DNA from: G965279355 sp965279355
GTDB taxonomy: Bacteria; Pseudomonadota; Alphaproteobacteria; CACIAM-22H2
DNA length: 64,000 nucleotides
NCBI GenBank assembly: GCA_965279355.1
Contig: OZ257155.1
Coordinates: 992,001-1,056,000 of the forward strand
Direction: 5' to 3'
Shown: piece after piece, positions 48,412 to 55,987 of the stretch
Position numbering within the stretch: the first letter of the stretch is position 1
Layout of the letters: each line of letters opens with the position of its first letter
The notes under the pieces: generated by a model
What the model saw: the letters and a program-made list of their open reading frames with translations, nothing else
What the model was told of the DNA's origin: nothing
The model's database searches: none
Program-made: the position numbers and the translations under genes

Positions 48412-48579
48412 ATGAGCGGACATCGACCGACGATCGGACGCGCACCGGATGACGATCTGTCGCCGACGCAGGCGCGGCAGGGCGACAATAGCGGCCATGG
48501 GCGCATCCGCTCGGTCATGCTGATTTCGATTTTCGGCGCACTGGCCGGAATGGCGATTGTGTATTTCGCTATTCAGTAA
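48412..48579 (+). CDS. Tiny tail-anchored membrane protein
   Basis: 55 aa, missed by length cut-offs. Hydrophilic N-terminus (MSGHRPTIGRAPDDDLSPTQ) and one C-terminal membrane segment (SVMLISIFGALAGMAIVYFA). A strong GAGGAGGG ribosome site overlaps the csbD stop, so the two are co-translated and share the EcfG promoter. Function unknown. Confidence 0.82.
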   Translation: MSGHRPTIGRAPDDDLSPTQARQGDNSGHGRIRSVMLISIFGALAGMAIVYFAIQ

Positions 48580-48674
48580 CGCGATCGTCTGAATTTCAGG
48601 AGAGACCCGGCCGCGCGATTTCAGCATGAAGCTGATTTCGGGCGGCCGGTTTTTGCGCGCGGTCCAATCTTTCC

Positions 48675-48757
48675 GTCATGCCCCGGCTTGACCGGGGCAC
48701 CCACATGGAGAGACGCGATAAAGAAGGATGGGTGCCCCGGTCAAGCCGGGGCATGAC
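48675..48757. repeat. Palindromic element family D, copy 2
   Basis: 83 bp with perfect inverted ends GTCATGCCCCGGCTTGACCG and its complement, then CACCCA / TGGGTG. The left end matches the copy at 38757. It lies between convergent genes and may double as a terminator. Confidence 0.92.
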
Positions 48758-48777
48758 AAAAGAAGAAAGGACGGCGC

Positions 48778-49431
48778 CTAGGCCGCGTCGCGGAGCAGCG
48801 GCGTTTCCGCCTGTGAGTCCCCGTCCTGTGCCATCTTGAGGCGCTCGGCGGCGTAATCCCAGTTCACCAGCTTGTCGAGGAACGCGTCCACGAAATCCGG
48901 TCGCTTGTTCTGATAGTCCAGATAGTAGGCGTGCTCCCAGACATCGATCGTGAGCAGAACGATACCTTTTCCGGTCGCCAGCGGATTTTCCGCATTCGAC
49001 GTCGAGCTGATCTTGAGCTTTCCACCCTCGAATGTGAGCCAGGCCCAGCCACTGCCGAAGCGCGTCACGGCCGCGTTCTTCAGTTCCTTCTTGAATCCGT
49101 CGTGGCCGCCCTTGAAGCTCTTGCCGATGAGCGCCGCAAGGTCGCCGTCCGGCGAACCGCCGCCGCCGGGCTTCATCGATCGCCAGAAGACGTCGTGATT
49201 CCAGACCTGCGCCGCGTTGTTGAAGAGCAGCGTCTGTTTCTTGTCCTTTGCGGTGGCCTTGATGATCTCCTCGAGATTCATGTCCGCATACGGCGTGTCC
49301 CTGATCAGCTCCGTCATCTTGTCGAAATAGGTCCGGTGGTGCTTGCCGTAATGCAGCGCCACCGTCTTTGCGGAGTAAACCGGCTCCAGCGCATCCTGCG
49401 CGTAGGGCAGATCCTTGAATTCAACGGTCAT
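48778..49431 (-). CDS. sodB: Superoxide dismutase, Fe/Mn family
   Basis: 217 aa. Metal ligands are in LHYGKHHRTYFD (first His), NNAAQVWNHDVFWRSM (second His) and LTIDVWEHAYYLDYQNKRPD (Asp and His). The GGGGSPDG loop and the residue pattern around the metal site suggest the iron or cambialistic type; iron versus manganese cannot be settled by eye. Cytoplasmic, no signal peptide. Start MTVEFKDLPYAQDALEPV at 49431. No EcfG box upstream. Confidence 0.94.
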   Translation of the reverse strand: MTVEFKDLPYAQDALEPVYSAKTVALHYGKHHRTYFDKMTELIRDTPYADMNLEEIIKATAKDKKQTLLFNNAAQVWNHDVFWRSMKPGGGGSPDGDLAALIGKSFKGGHDGFKKELKNAAVTRFGSGWAWLTFEGGKLKISSTSNAENPLATGKGIVLLTIDVWEHAYYLDYQNKRPDFVDAFLDKLVNWDYAAERLKMAQDGDSQAETPLLRDAA

Positions 49432-49528
49432 GAATTGCTCCTTCACAAAAATAGCGGAAGGCGCGGCCTCTCTGAGCAGCGCCTCCGATATCCTGAAATT
49501 TCGAAGTGTTTGTCGGCCTGAGCGAGAT

Positions 49529-49723
49529 TTAGTGCTTGGCGTGCCCGCGGCCGGTCTTCTCGGCGTCACGCAGCTCCTTGCCTTCCGGTCCCTTGACCGC
49601 GCGCTCGGCTTCCCTGGCGCTCTCCTCGACGCGGCCGGAATCCACGAATTCCTTGGTCCGCTTGTTGTAATCGCGCGCCGCCGTCTTGTTGCCTTCGCCT
49701 TCGTTGCGCTGTTTGCCGCTCAT
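49529..49723 (-). CDS. Small hydrophilic stress-type protein
   Basis: 64 aa, highly charged (MSGKQRNEGEGNKTAARDYN, ending EKTGRGHAKH), probably disordered. Similar short proteins are widespread in Hyphomicrobiales. A near-EcfG promoter (GGAAC-N16-GGTT, minus strand, 49788 down to 49764) stands about 40 bp upstream, one base off consensus. AAAGTCTCCC region before the start gives a GGGAG ribosome site. Confidence 0.72.
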   Translation of the reverse strand: MSGKQRNEGEGNKTAARDYNKRTKEFVDSGRVEESAREAERAVKGPEGKELRDAEKTGRGHAKH

Positions 49724-49826
49724 GAAAGTCTCCCACTAAACTCTGGATGATCGTTCGAGCAGGAACCGCTCCGGGATGGTTTGGTTCCGGCGGGGCTTTC
49801 CCCGCCGGTTCCGGACTGCGTGGGAG

Positions 49827-50402
49827 TTATGCGCTGGCGAGAACCTTGAGGAACTCCGCCGCGCCCCGCTCCTTGCCCTTGTTCTTGCGCTGGTTCTGGC
49901 GGCTGCCGGCGGGTTCGCCCTTGTCGAGTGCATCCTGCAACTCGGTGCGGGCGCGTGACAGGCGACTGCGGACGGTGCCGACGGCACATCCGATGACCCT
50001 GGCCGCCTCGTCGTAGCCGAGACCCAGCGTGCCAACCAGCATCAGGATCTCGCGATGATGCGGACCGAGGCGCCAGAAGGCGCGGGCCATGTCGTCGAAG
50101 TGGACGACCATGTCCTGCGCCGGCTGCGAAACGAGATTGGCGTGATGGATCTCGTCGATCGAAGTACTGACGCCGCGATCACGACGGCGCTGGTCAAGAA
50201 ACCGGTTGCGCAGGATGGTGAACATCCATGCCTTGAAGTTTGTGCCTTCGGCGTATTGCACCCGCGATGCCCAGGCGCGCAACAACGCGTCCTGCACGAG
50301 ATCGTCGGCGGCATCCGCGTTGCGCATCAACGAACGCGCATAGGCGCGGAGATGCGGGATGCACTTCTCGTACTGAACCGAGAAATCGCTAGCGACCATC
50401 AT
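49827..50402 (-). CDS. ecfG: EcfG-type RNA polymerase sigma factor
   Basis: 191 aa ECF sigma factor. Region 2 has LRAYARSLMRNADAADDLVQ, DALLRAW and GTNFKAWMFTILRNRFLDQR; region 4 has LGPHHREILMLVGTLGLGYD, EAARVIGCAVGTVRSRLSRA. The sequence fits the EcfG group that runs the PhyR-NepR-EcfG general stress response of alphaproteobacteria. phyR and the classical nepR are not next to it. Its likely targets surround it: six GGAAC-N16-CGTT promoters within 11 kb. The C-terminal tail is unusually basic (SRQNQRKNKGKERGA). Confidence 0.88.
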   Translation of the reverse strand: MMVASDFSVQYEKCIPHLRAYARSLMRNADAADDLVQDALLRAWASRVQYAEGTNFKAWMFTILRNRFLDQRRRDRGVSTSIDEIHHANLVSQPAQDMVVHFDDMARAFWRLGPHHREILMLVGTLGLGYDEAARVIGCAVGTVRSRLSRARTELQDALDKGEPAGSRQNQRKNKGKERGAAEFLKVLASA

Positions 50403-50537
50403 TTGTTAAGTCCTCCTGCGTCGAACTGCGTACTGACTTGATGTACGCAGCATCGGCGCGGAACCAACGAATGGCTCGCGACTAAACGGGGATAAAAACG
50501 TGTCGACGCCTGTGACAGGCGCCGCCCGATTTTTGTT

Positions 50538-50846
50538 TCAGACCTTCTGCTTCTTCACCGCGTCGTCGATCCGCAAAAGGCAGTTCGAGACGCGCTGCAG
50601 CAATTCCGCATTGCTGGTGTCCGGCGGCGGTGTCGCCGTGCCCCCTTTCTGAGCGGGCATGTTCTCCTCGGTGGCGGTCAGAAGCTGGGTCAGATCCTTC
50701 TGCCACTGCGACAGAAGCATCTTCTTGGCCTGATCCGTGAGGGATTGGTCGTCGATCAGCTTCTCCGGAACGCCATATTTTGCGGCGGGATCAACCGAGG
50801 GCGCGGTCCGCGACGGGGTCTTGCCTGGGGTTTCGTTGGTCGTCAT
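50538..50846 (-). CDS. Unknown protein under an EcfG-type promoter
   Basis: 102 aa (MTTNETPGKTPSRTAPSVDP...). N-terminal 25 residues disordered, then helices (DQSLTDQAKKMLLSQWQKDL) and a C-terminal coiled segment (LLQRVSNCLLRIDDAVKKQK). Not recognised. The EcfG-type -10 box ends 9 bp before the ATG, so its mRNA may have almost no leader, or translation may start further in. Upstream of ecfG on the same strand. Confidence 0.7.
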   Translation of the reverse strand: MTTNETPGKTPSRTAPSVDPAAKYGVPEKLIDDQSLTDQAKKMLLSQWQKDLTQLLTATEENMPAQKGGTATPPPDTSNAELLQRVSNCLLRIDDAVKKQKV

Positions 50847-50855
50847 GGAGCAAAC

Positions 50856-50880
50856 AACGCGGGTTACTAGGTACCGTTCC
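50856..50880 (-). promoter_or_regulatory. EcfG-type promoter for the 50538-50846 gene
   Basis: On the minus strand GGAAC (50880-50876), 16 bp, CGTT (50859-50856). Exact consensus, 9 bp before the ATG at 50846. Faces away from a second EcfG promoter 76 bp further on. Confidence 0.78.
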
Positions 50881-50955
50881 CCGCCGCGCTCATATTTTGA
50901 GAACGTTCGATTCTGTGGCTTCAAGGCAACAGTGAAAAAGATCACGGGAATGACG

Positions 50956-50980
50956 GGAACGGGAAAGCGGACGCGGCGTT
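50956..50980 (+). promoter_or_regulatory. EcfG-type promoter for the anti-sigma-like gene
   Basis: GGAAC (50956-50960), 16 bp, CGTT (50977-50980), 94 bp upstream of the ATG at 51075. Exact consensus, divergent from the one at 50856-50880. Confidence 0.78.
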
Positions 50981-51074
50981 TCTCAAAATACTCACGAACC
51001 ACTCACGATTGGACTACTACTGTAGTCGCCTGTCACGATAGTGTTTCACCCAAGAATTACGGGCTGTCGCCGCC

Positions 51075-51302
51075 ATGTCGCAAAAAGTCACAGCGTTCGA
51101 TCTTCAGGACTATGTCGAGGGCCATCTGTCGCAGGAGCGGCATCCCTATCTCGACCAGCACCTGACTCAGAACCCCGCCCTCGCCACGCGGGCCCGGCGA
51201 CTGCAGCGCCAGGTGACCCATCTGCGCGCGTTCGGCGAGCGCATCCTGCGTGAACCCGTCCCGCCCCGGTTCTGCCAGCTGCTGTGGAATCTGAGCGAAT
51301 AG
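51075..51302 (+). CDS. Short anti-sigma-factor-like protein with NepR-like end
   Basis: 75 aa. The first half (DLQDYVEGHLSQERHPYLDQ, then HLTQNPALATRARR) matches the start of ECF anti-sigma factors (DLHAYVDGxLDPxRxxxV pattern) but lacks the zinc motif and any membrane segment. The end (LRAFGERILREPVPPRFCQL, then LWNLSE) resembles the core of NepR, the EcfG anti-sigma factor. Both matches are from memory. Its EcfG-type promoter would give negative feedback. Confidence 0.65.
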   Translation: MSQKVTAFDLQDYVEGHLSQERHPYLDQHLTQNPALATRARRLQRQVTHLRAFGERILREPVPPRFCQLLWNLSE

Positions 51303-51392
51303 CGCCGGCGCCACAGCCCTTATCTTCTGTGGGCGACAACAGATGTGACGCTGTAGCCGCCGCGCGTTATCGTCCCCTTTGGGGGACAACGC

Positions 51393-53111
51393 ATGACGAC
51401 CGATCCGAAGACTCCGAAAAGACCATGGCGCTCGCGGCTCACCACCGACGGGCTTGACCGCACACCGCACCGCGCCTTCATGCGCGCGACCGGGCTCGAC
51501 GACGCGGCAATCGCACGGCCAATGATCGGCGTCGTCACGACGCAATCCGATGCGACCCCCTGCACCCTGCCGCTTGCGGCGCAGGCAGAGCATGCCAAGG
51601 CCGGCATCGTCGCAGCGGGCGGAACCCCGCGCGGTTTTACCGCGATTACCGTCGCCGACAGTATCTCGATGAATCATCTCGGAATGCGCTTCAGCCTGAT
51701 CTCGCGCGAAATCATTGCAGATTCCATCGAGGCGGTGATGCGCGGCCATTGTTACGACGCCCTGGTGGGCTATGGCGGCTGCGACAAGAACCTGCCCGGC
51801 ATCATGATGGGAATGGTCCGCTGCAACGTGCCATCGGTCTTCGTTTACGGCGGCGCGGCCTCCCCCGGCATCTGGCGCGGCAGGGAAGTCACGGTCCTCG
51901 ACGCCTATGAAGGGGTCGGCGCCGTGATGACCGGCGCGATGACCCCAGCCGAGCTCGACGAGCTGGAACGCGCCTGCCTGCCGACCGTCGGTGCCTGTCC
52001 CGGCCAGTTTTCCGCCAACACCATGGCGATGGTCTCCGAAGCGCTCGGGCTCGCCCTGCCCGGCTCGTCGATGATGCCGGCAGTCCATCCCGACCGCGCA
52101 GCCCTTGGCCGGCGCGCCGGTGAAACCGTGATGCGCCTGCTGAACGAAGGCGGCCCGCTGCCGCGCGATCTCGTCACCCGCAAGAGCCTGGAAAACGCCG
52201 CCGCCATCGTCGCCGCGACCGGCGGCTCGACCAATGCCGCCCTGCACCTGCCCGCCATCGCGCATGAAGCGGGACTGCGCTTCACCTTCGACGACATCGC
52301 CGAGGTCTTCGACCGCACGCCGCTGCTGGGCGATCTCAAGCCCGGCGGTCGCTTCCTCGCGAAAGACGTGCATGGCATCGGCGGCACGCCGGTTATCCTG
52401 CGGGCGCTGCTCGACGGCGGATATCTGCATGGCGATTGCCTCACCGTGGCCGGCGGCACCATTGCCGACGTCGCACGCGGTGCCGCGGCTCCGGACGGCA
52501 ATGTGGTGCGCGGTTCCAATGCGGCGATTGCGCCGGACGGCGGCGTGGTCGTGCTGAAAGGCAATCTCTGCCCCGATGGCGCGCTGCTGAAGGTCGCAGG
52601 CCTCAAGAGCGTCGTGTTCGAAGGTCCGGCCCGCGTGTTCGAAAGCGAAGAAGAAGCCTGTGACGTGGTGCAGGCGCGCAGCTACGAGCCCGGCTGCGTC
52701 ATCGTCATCCGCAACGAAGGCCCCAAAGGCGGTCCCGGCATGCGCGAAATGCTCGGCGTCACGGCGCTGCTCTATGGCCAGGGCATGGGCGAGAAGGTCG
52801 CGCTGCTCACCGACGGCCGTTTCTCCGGCGCCACCCGCGGCATGTGCATCGGCTACGCCTGTCCCGAAGCAGCCGCCGGCGGCGCGATCAGCCTGCTGCG
52901 CGACGGTGACATCATCCGCATCGACGGGGCAGCGCGCAGCATCGATGTGAAACTCGGCGCCGCAGAACTGGCAGAGCGACGCCGTGCGAATGCGGGACAA
53001 AGCCCACGACGTCTCGCCGGCGTGCTGGAAAAATACGCGGCCGTCGTCGGCTCAGCGCATCTCGGCGCGGTCACGCATTCGGGTGCCGTCGAGTGGCCGC
53101 AGGACGGCTGA
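51393..53111 (+). CDS. ilvD: IlvD/Edd-family dehydratase, probable dihydroxy-acid dehydratase
   Basis: 572 aa. Iron-sulfur cluster cysteines are in GYGGCDKNLPG and TVGACPGQFSANTM; further motifs are ADSISMNHLGMRF, TGGSTNAALHLPAIA and LLTDGRFSGATRG. The family includes DHAD of branched-chain amino-acid synthesis and sugar-acid dehydratases; the sequence fits DHAD but a second function cannot be excluded without a tree. Followed 5 bp later by an exported protein gene. Full length. Confidence 0.85.
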   Translation: MTTDPKTPKRPWRSRLTTDGLDRTPHRAFMRATGLDDAAIARPMIGVVTTQSDATPCTLPLAAQAEHAKAGIVAAGGTPRGFTAITVADSISMNHLGMRFSLISREIIADSIEAVMRGHCYDALVGYGGCDKNLPGIMMGMVRCNVPSVFVYGGAASPGIWRGREVTVLDAYEGVGAVMTGAMTPAELDELERACLPTVGACPGQFSANTMAMVSEALGLALPGSSMMPAVHPDRAALGRRAGETVMRLLNEGGPLPRDLVTRKSLENAAAIVAATGGSTNAALHLPAIAHEAGLRFTFDDIAEVFDRTPLLGDLKPGGRFLAKDVHGIGGTPVILRALLDGGYLHGDCLTVAGGTIADVARGAAAPDGNVVRGSNAAIAPDGGVVVLKGNLCPDGALLKVAGLKSVVFEGPARVFESEEEACDVVQARSYEPGCVIVIRNEGPKGGPGMREMLGVTALLYGQGMGEKVALLTDGRFSGATRGMCIGYACPEAAAGGAISLLRDGDIIRIDGAARSIDVKLGAAELAERRRANAGQSPRRLAGVLEKYAAVVGSAHLGAVTHSGAVEWPQDG

Positions 53112-53116
53112 CAGAG

Positions 53117-53845
53117 ATGAAGTTCCTCGCCAGCCTGATCATCTGGTTCGTCGCCGCATTACCGGGCCAGGTGTTGGCAGAGGAATCAAAGGAACTTGCG
53201 AGCCATCGAACGCTCTTCTTCTCGTGGTGTATCGGCTCCCCCTGGACCGTTGAAGCAACCACACTCGACGAGCTTGAGCGACTGGACGCCGCCTGCGCGC
53301 AGCTGGCGGAGCGGCGGATACAAGACCTCGTCGCTATGGCCGGCGCTCCGAAGCGGCCCGGAGACGATGGCAGCTCAATAATCTTAAAGATGCTGAATAT
53401 CTGTCGGGAGATGGTCGAGAGGCGTTCCGGCCGTGTGGCCCAAGATGCACGATGCTCTGATCGTGATAGGCGGATGGTGCAGTCTGCGCTCAATCTCCCG
53501 GAAGTCTTTGACGCGCATTTCTGGGGCCGCTGGACAATGATCGCAGGCACAGAGCCGGAGCCACAGGATGAAGAAGCCCGCAAACGTCTGACCTCTGCCG
53601 TACCCACTGGAGCAACGCTGGCGGCTTTCCGCAGCTATCTGTCCGATATCGGAATGTCGTGCGAGACGAGCGCGCCACAACAGATGACCTGCCATTTTAA
53701 GCACGGAGAGCTCGGCTTTGCGGGAAAGCCTGGCGATCGTGCGCATCCGTTCATTGCCGCGATCTTCTGGGAGATTGATATCGACCAGAACGCTGATGGC
53801 ACGGCCATCGTGACGCGCGTAAGAACGACCGGGGCGTCGCTCTAA
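53117..53845 (+). CDS. Exported protein of unknown function
   Basis: 242 aa. Sec signal peptide MKFLASLIIWFVAALPGQVLA, then a mature part with six or more cysteines (WCIGSPW, DAACAQL, NICREM, ARCSDR, SCETSA, MTCHFK), suggesting disulfides in the periplasm. No domain recognised. In operon with the ilvD-like gene, and slightly less GC-rich than its neighbours. End is 10 bp from the convergent aldolase gene. Confidence 0.72.
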   Translation: MKFLASLIIWFVAALPGQVLAEESKELASHRTLFFSWCIGSPWTVEATTLDELERLDAACAQLAERRIQDLVAMAGAPKRPGDDGSSIILKMLNICREMVERRSGRVAQDARCSDRDRRMVQSALNLPEVFDAHFWGRWTMIAGTEPEPQDEEARKRLTSAVPTGATLAAFRSYLSDIGMSCETSAPQQMTCHFKHGELGFAGKPGDRAHPFIAAIFWEIDIDQNADGTAIVTRVRTTGASL

Positions 53846-53855
53846 GCAGCCGCCC

Positions 53856-54632
53856 TCAATTCTTATAAGACGGATCCTTCGCGTCGATCAGCCGCACCAT
53901 TGCCGCGAACACATCTTCGCCCTTGCCGAATTTCGGGTTGAACTGAAACGACTCTTGCGTCGAGTAGCGGATGACTGAATCCGAGATCGGGATCGGCTCG
54001 CCGGCCATCCTGGTCGCGACCTGCACGTCGCAGGCACGCTGCACCGTCCACAGCGTCACGAAGGCTTCCGCGATACTGCCGCCATGCACCAGCAGACCGT
54101 GGTTGCGCAGGATCAGCACCGGCTTGTTGCCCATGCTGGCCAGCAGGCGCGGCTTCTCGCCGGGATTGACGGTGATGCCCTCGAAATCGTGATAGGCGAC
54201 CATGTCATGCAACTGCGCGGCGTAGAAATTCGTCGGCGTCAGACCCTCGCGCGAGCATGCCACGGCCATGCCGTTGGTCGTATGGGTGTGCATGATGCAA
54301 TGCGCATTCGGTACAGCGTCGTGGATCGCACTGTGGATCACGAAGCCGGCCGGATTGATCTGCCACTCGGTGGTGCCGATCACGTTGCCGTCGATGTCGA
54401 TCTTCACGAGGTTCGAGGCCGTGACCTCGCGATAATGCAGCCCGAACGGATTGATCAGGAAGTGCTTCTCCGGGCCCGGTACCCGCACCGTGATGTGGTT
54501 GTAGATCATCTCGGTCCAGCCGAGATGATCGAAGATGCGATAGCAGGCGGCAAGCTTCTGCCGGATTTCCCACTCCTCGCGCGAGCATTGCGCGGGGCGT
54601 GCTGCTTCGATCGTCGTCACCGTAGCGCTCAT
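53856..54632 (-). CDS. Class II aldolase/adducin-domain protein
   Basis: 258 aa. Zinc-binding class II aldolase fold: MIYNHITVRVPGPEKHFLIN, FGLHYREVTASNLVKID, then the metal pair in AHCIMHTHTTNGMAVACSRE and a third His in ILRNHGLLVHGGSIAEAF. This subgroup is widespread and mostly uncharacterised; it may act as an aldolase or as a decarboxylase-like enzyme on hydroxy acids. Start at 54630-54632 (MSATVTTIEAARPAQ). Confidence 0.88.
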   Translation of the reverse strand: MSATVTTIEAARPAQCSREEWEIRQKLAACYRIFDHLGWTEMIYNHITVRVPGPEKHFLINPFGLHYREVTASNLVKIDIDGNVIGTTEWQINPAGFVIHSAIHDAVPNAHCIMHTHTTNGMAVACSREGLTPTNFYAAQLHDMVAYHDFEGITVNPGEKPRLLASMGNKPVLILRNHGLLVHGGSIAEAFVTLWTVQRACDVQVATRMAGEPIPISDSVIRYSTQESFQFNPKFGKGEDVFAAMVRLIDAKDPSYKN

Positions 54633-54792
54633 CCCAAACTCCCGTTTCCCGCCTGTTTGCACCAGCTTAGCAGCCCGCGCGAACGGGGCAACCACAGGCT
54701 TATACCCGTCGGGATAGGGTGAGGACCCGATGGTAACAACCTACGGTTTACACCATAGATTGAGACGACATCACCGGTCCAAAGACCCCTTC

Positions 54793-55020
54793 GTGACCAG
54801 CACACTGCAGCCGGCCAGCGCGTTCTACCGCCGTGAGGTGGAGCGGCTTCTGAGCCTTGCCGACGCCGCCGCATCGTCCGAGATGCGGGGCGAGCTTGCG
54901 CGCATGGCCAAGCTCTATCAGCGCCTCGCGGAACAGGCGGAAAAGCGCAGCGCAGCGGAGAGTGCCGGTGCTCCCTCGTCGGAAATCAGGGTGGACGATG
55001 CGGACACTTCCGGCGCCTAA
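54793..55020 (+). CDS. Small hypothetical protein
   Basis: 75 aa from GTG 54793 (TSTLQPASAFYRREVERLLS...), helical and charged (MRGELARMAKLYQRLAEQAE). A start at ATG 54730 would add 21 basic residues that look non-coding. Unknown function; such short helical proteins are frequent in Hyphomicrobiales. Confidence 0.6.
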   Translation: MTSTLQPASAFYRREVERLLSLADAAASSEMRGELARMAKLYQRLAEQAEKRSAAESAGAPSSEIRVDDADTSGA

Positions 55021-55146
55021 AGACCCGGTAGCTTGCCACCGCGCCCCTTGAGTATAGTCCGCCCGGTCGGCGGCCGGCGAACACCCATGTACGAAGACCC
55101 GGGTTGTGCCATTTTCCACCGACGACGATGGAAAGGGCCCGTCCCG

Positions 55147-55518
55147 ATGAGCGATCAAAGCACACTGCCGACCGATTTCGACGAGGCCCCCCTGGCCGAA
55201 ATCGAAAAGGCGGTGCCGTCGGACGAGTTCAGGTCTTTCATCGCCGAATATCTCCGCAGCGCGGAAGAACGCATTACGCTGGTCGAGACAATTGCCAGGG
55301 GCGGCGACCTCGCGACACTCGCCGGAGAAGCGCACAAGCTCATCTCCACCTCCGGCAGCTTCGGTGTCATGCGCGCTTCGGTCCTGGCCCGGGAGCTGGA
55401 GACGGCGTGCAAATCCGGCAAGGCTGACGAGTCCCGCGCCCTTGTCGCGCAGATTGCAGAGTCATCGCGCCGCGCCTGGGCAACGATGCGCGCGCGCTTC
55501 CTACCCAATGCGGCGTAA
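55147..55518 (+). CDS. Histidine phosphotransfer (Hpt) domain protein
   Basis: 123 aa. A single Hpt four-helix domain with the phosphorylatable histidine in GEAHKLISTSGSFGVM (residue about 63). It relays phosphoryl groups between a hybrid kinase and a response regulator. The stop overlaps the start of the response-regulator gene by one base (TAATG), so the pair is a phosphorelay module; the sensor kinase is not in the window. Confidence 0.88.
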   Translation: MSDQSTLPTDFDEAPLAEIEKAVPSDEFRSFIAEYLRSAEERITLVETIARGGDLATLAGEAHKLISTSGSFGVMRASVLARELETACKSGKADESRALVAQIAESSRRAWATMRARFLPNAA

Positions 55519-55979
55519 TGCCTGAAACACAGCGTCTTGGTTTCCGCTCAAGCGAAGCGGAAAAGGAGCAGAACCGCGGCCGCGTTGTCCTGGCTGTCGA
55601 CGACGCGCCGGAGCTGCTGCTTTACCTCCGTACGATCCTTCGCGCCGAGGGCTATGCCTTCTTCGGAGCCGCCAGCGGCTATGAGTGCCTCGAAGTGGTG
55701 AGCCGGCTCAGCCCTCGCCTGATCCTTCTCGATGTCGAAATGAGCGGTCTCGACGGCTTTGCGACCTGCCAGCGCCTGCGCATCATCCGCGAACTGAATA
55801 ATGTGCCGATCGCGTTTCTGACCGCCCACAAAACCGGCGCCGATGTGACGGACGGGCTCGCGGCCGGCGGCAACGACTTCATCGCCAAGCCCTTCGATCG
55901 CACCCAGTTGCTGGAACGCGTCCGCTACTGGACGCAGCGCACACACGACCTGTCGAAGCCGGAGCCGAAAAAGAAGTAG
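55518..55979 (+). CDS. Response regulator, receiver domain only
   Basis: 153 aa. Receiver at about residues 22-140: VVLAVDDAPELLLYL, phosphoacceptor in RLILLDVEMSGLDGFATC, Thr position in IAFLTAHKT, conserved lysine in NDFIAKPFDRT. Short basic tail KPEPKKK, no output domain. Translationally coupled to the Hpt gene. Convergent with the reductase gene. Confidence 0.92.
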   Translation: MPETQRLGFRSSEAEKEQNRGRVVLAVDDAPELLLYLRTILRAEGYAFFGAASGYECLEVVSRLSPRLILLDVEMSGLDGFATCQRLRIIRELNNVPIAFLTAHKTGADVTDGLAAGGNDFIAKPFDRTQLLERVRYWTQRTHDLSKPEPKKK

Positions 55980-55987
55980 GGCCGGTG

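Noticed and set aside
51057..53000. 647-aa minus-strand open frame
   Set aside because: Antisense of the IlvD-family gene; composition shows no fold, while plus-strand iron-sulfur motifs are intact.
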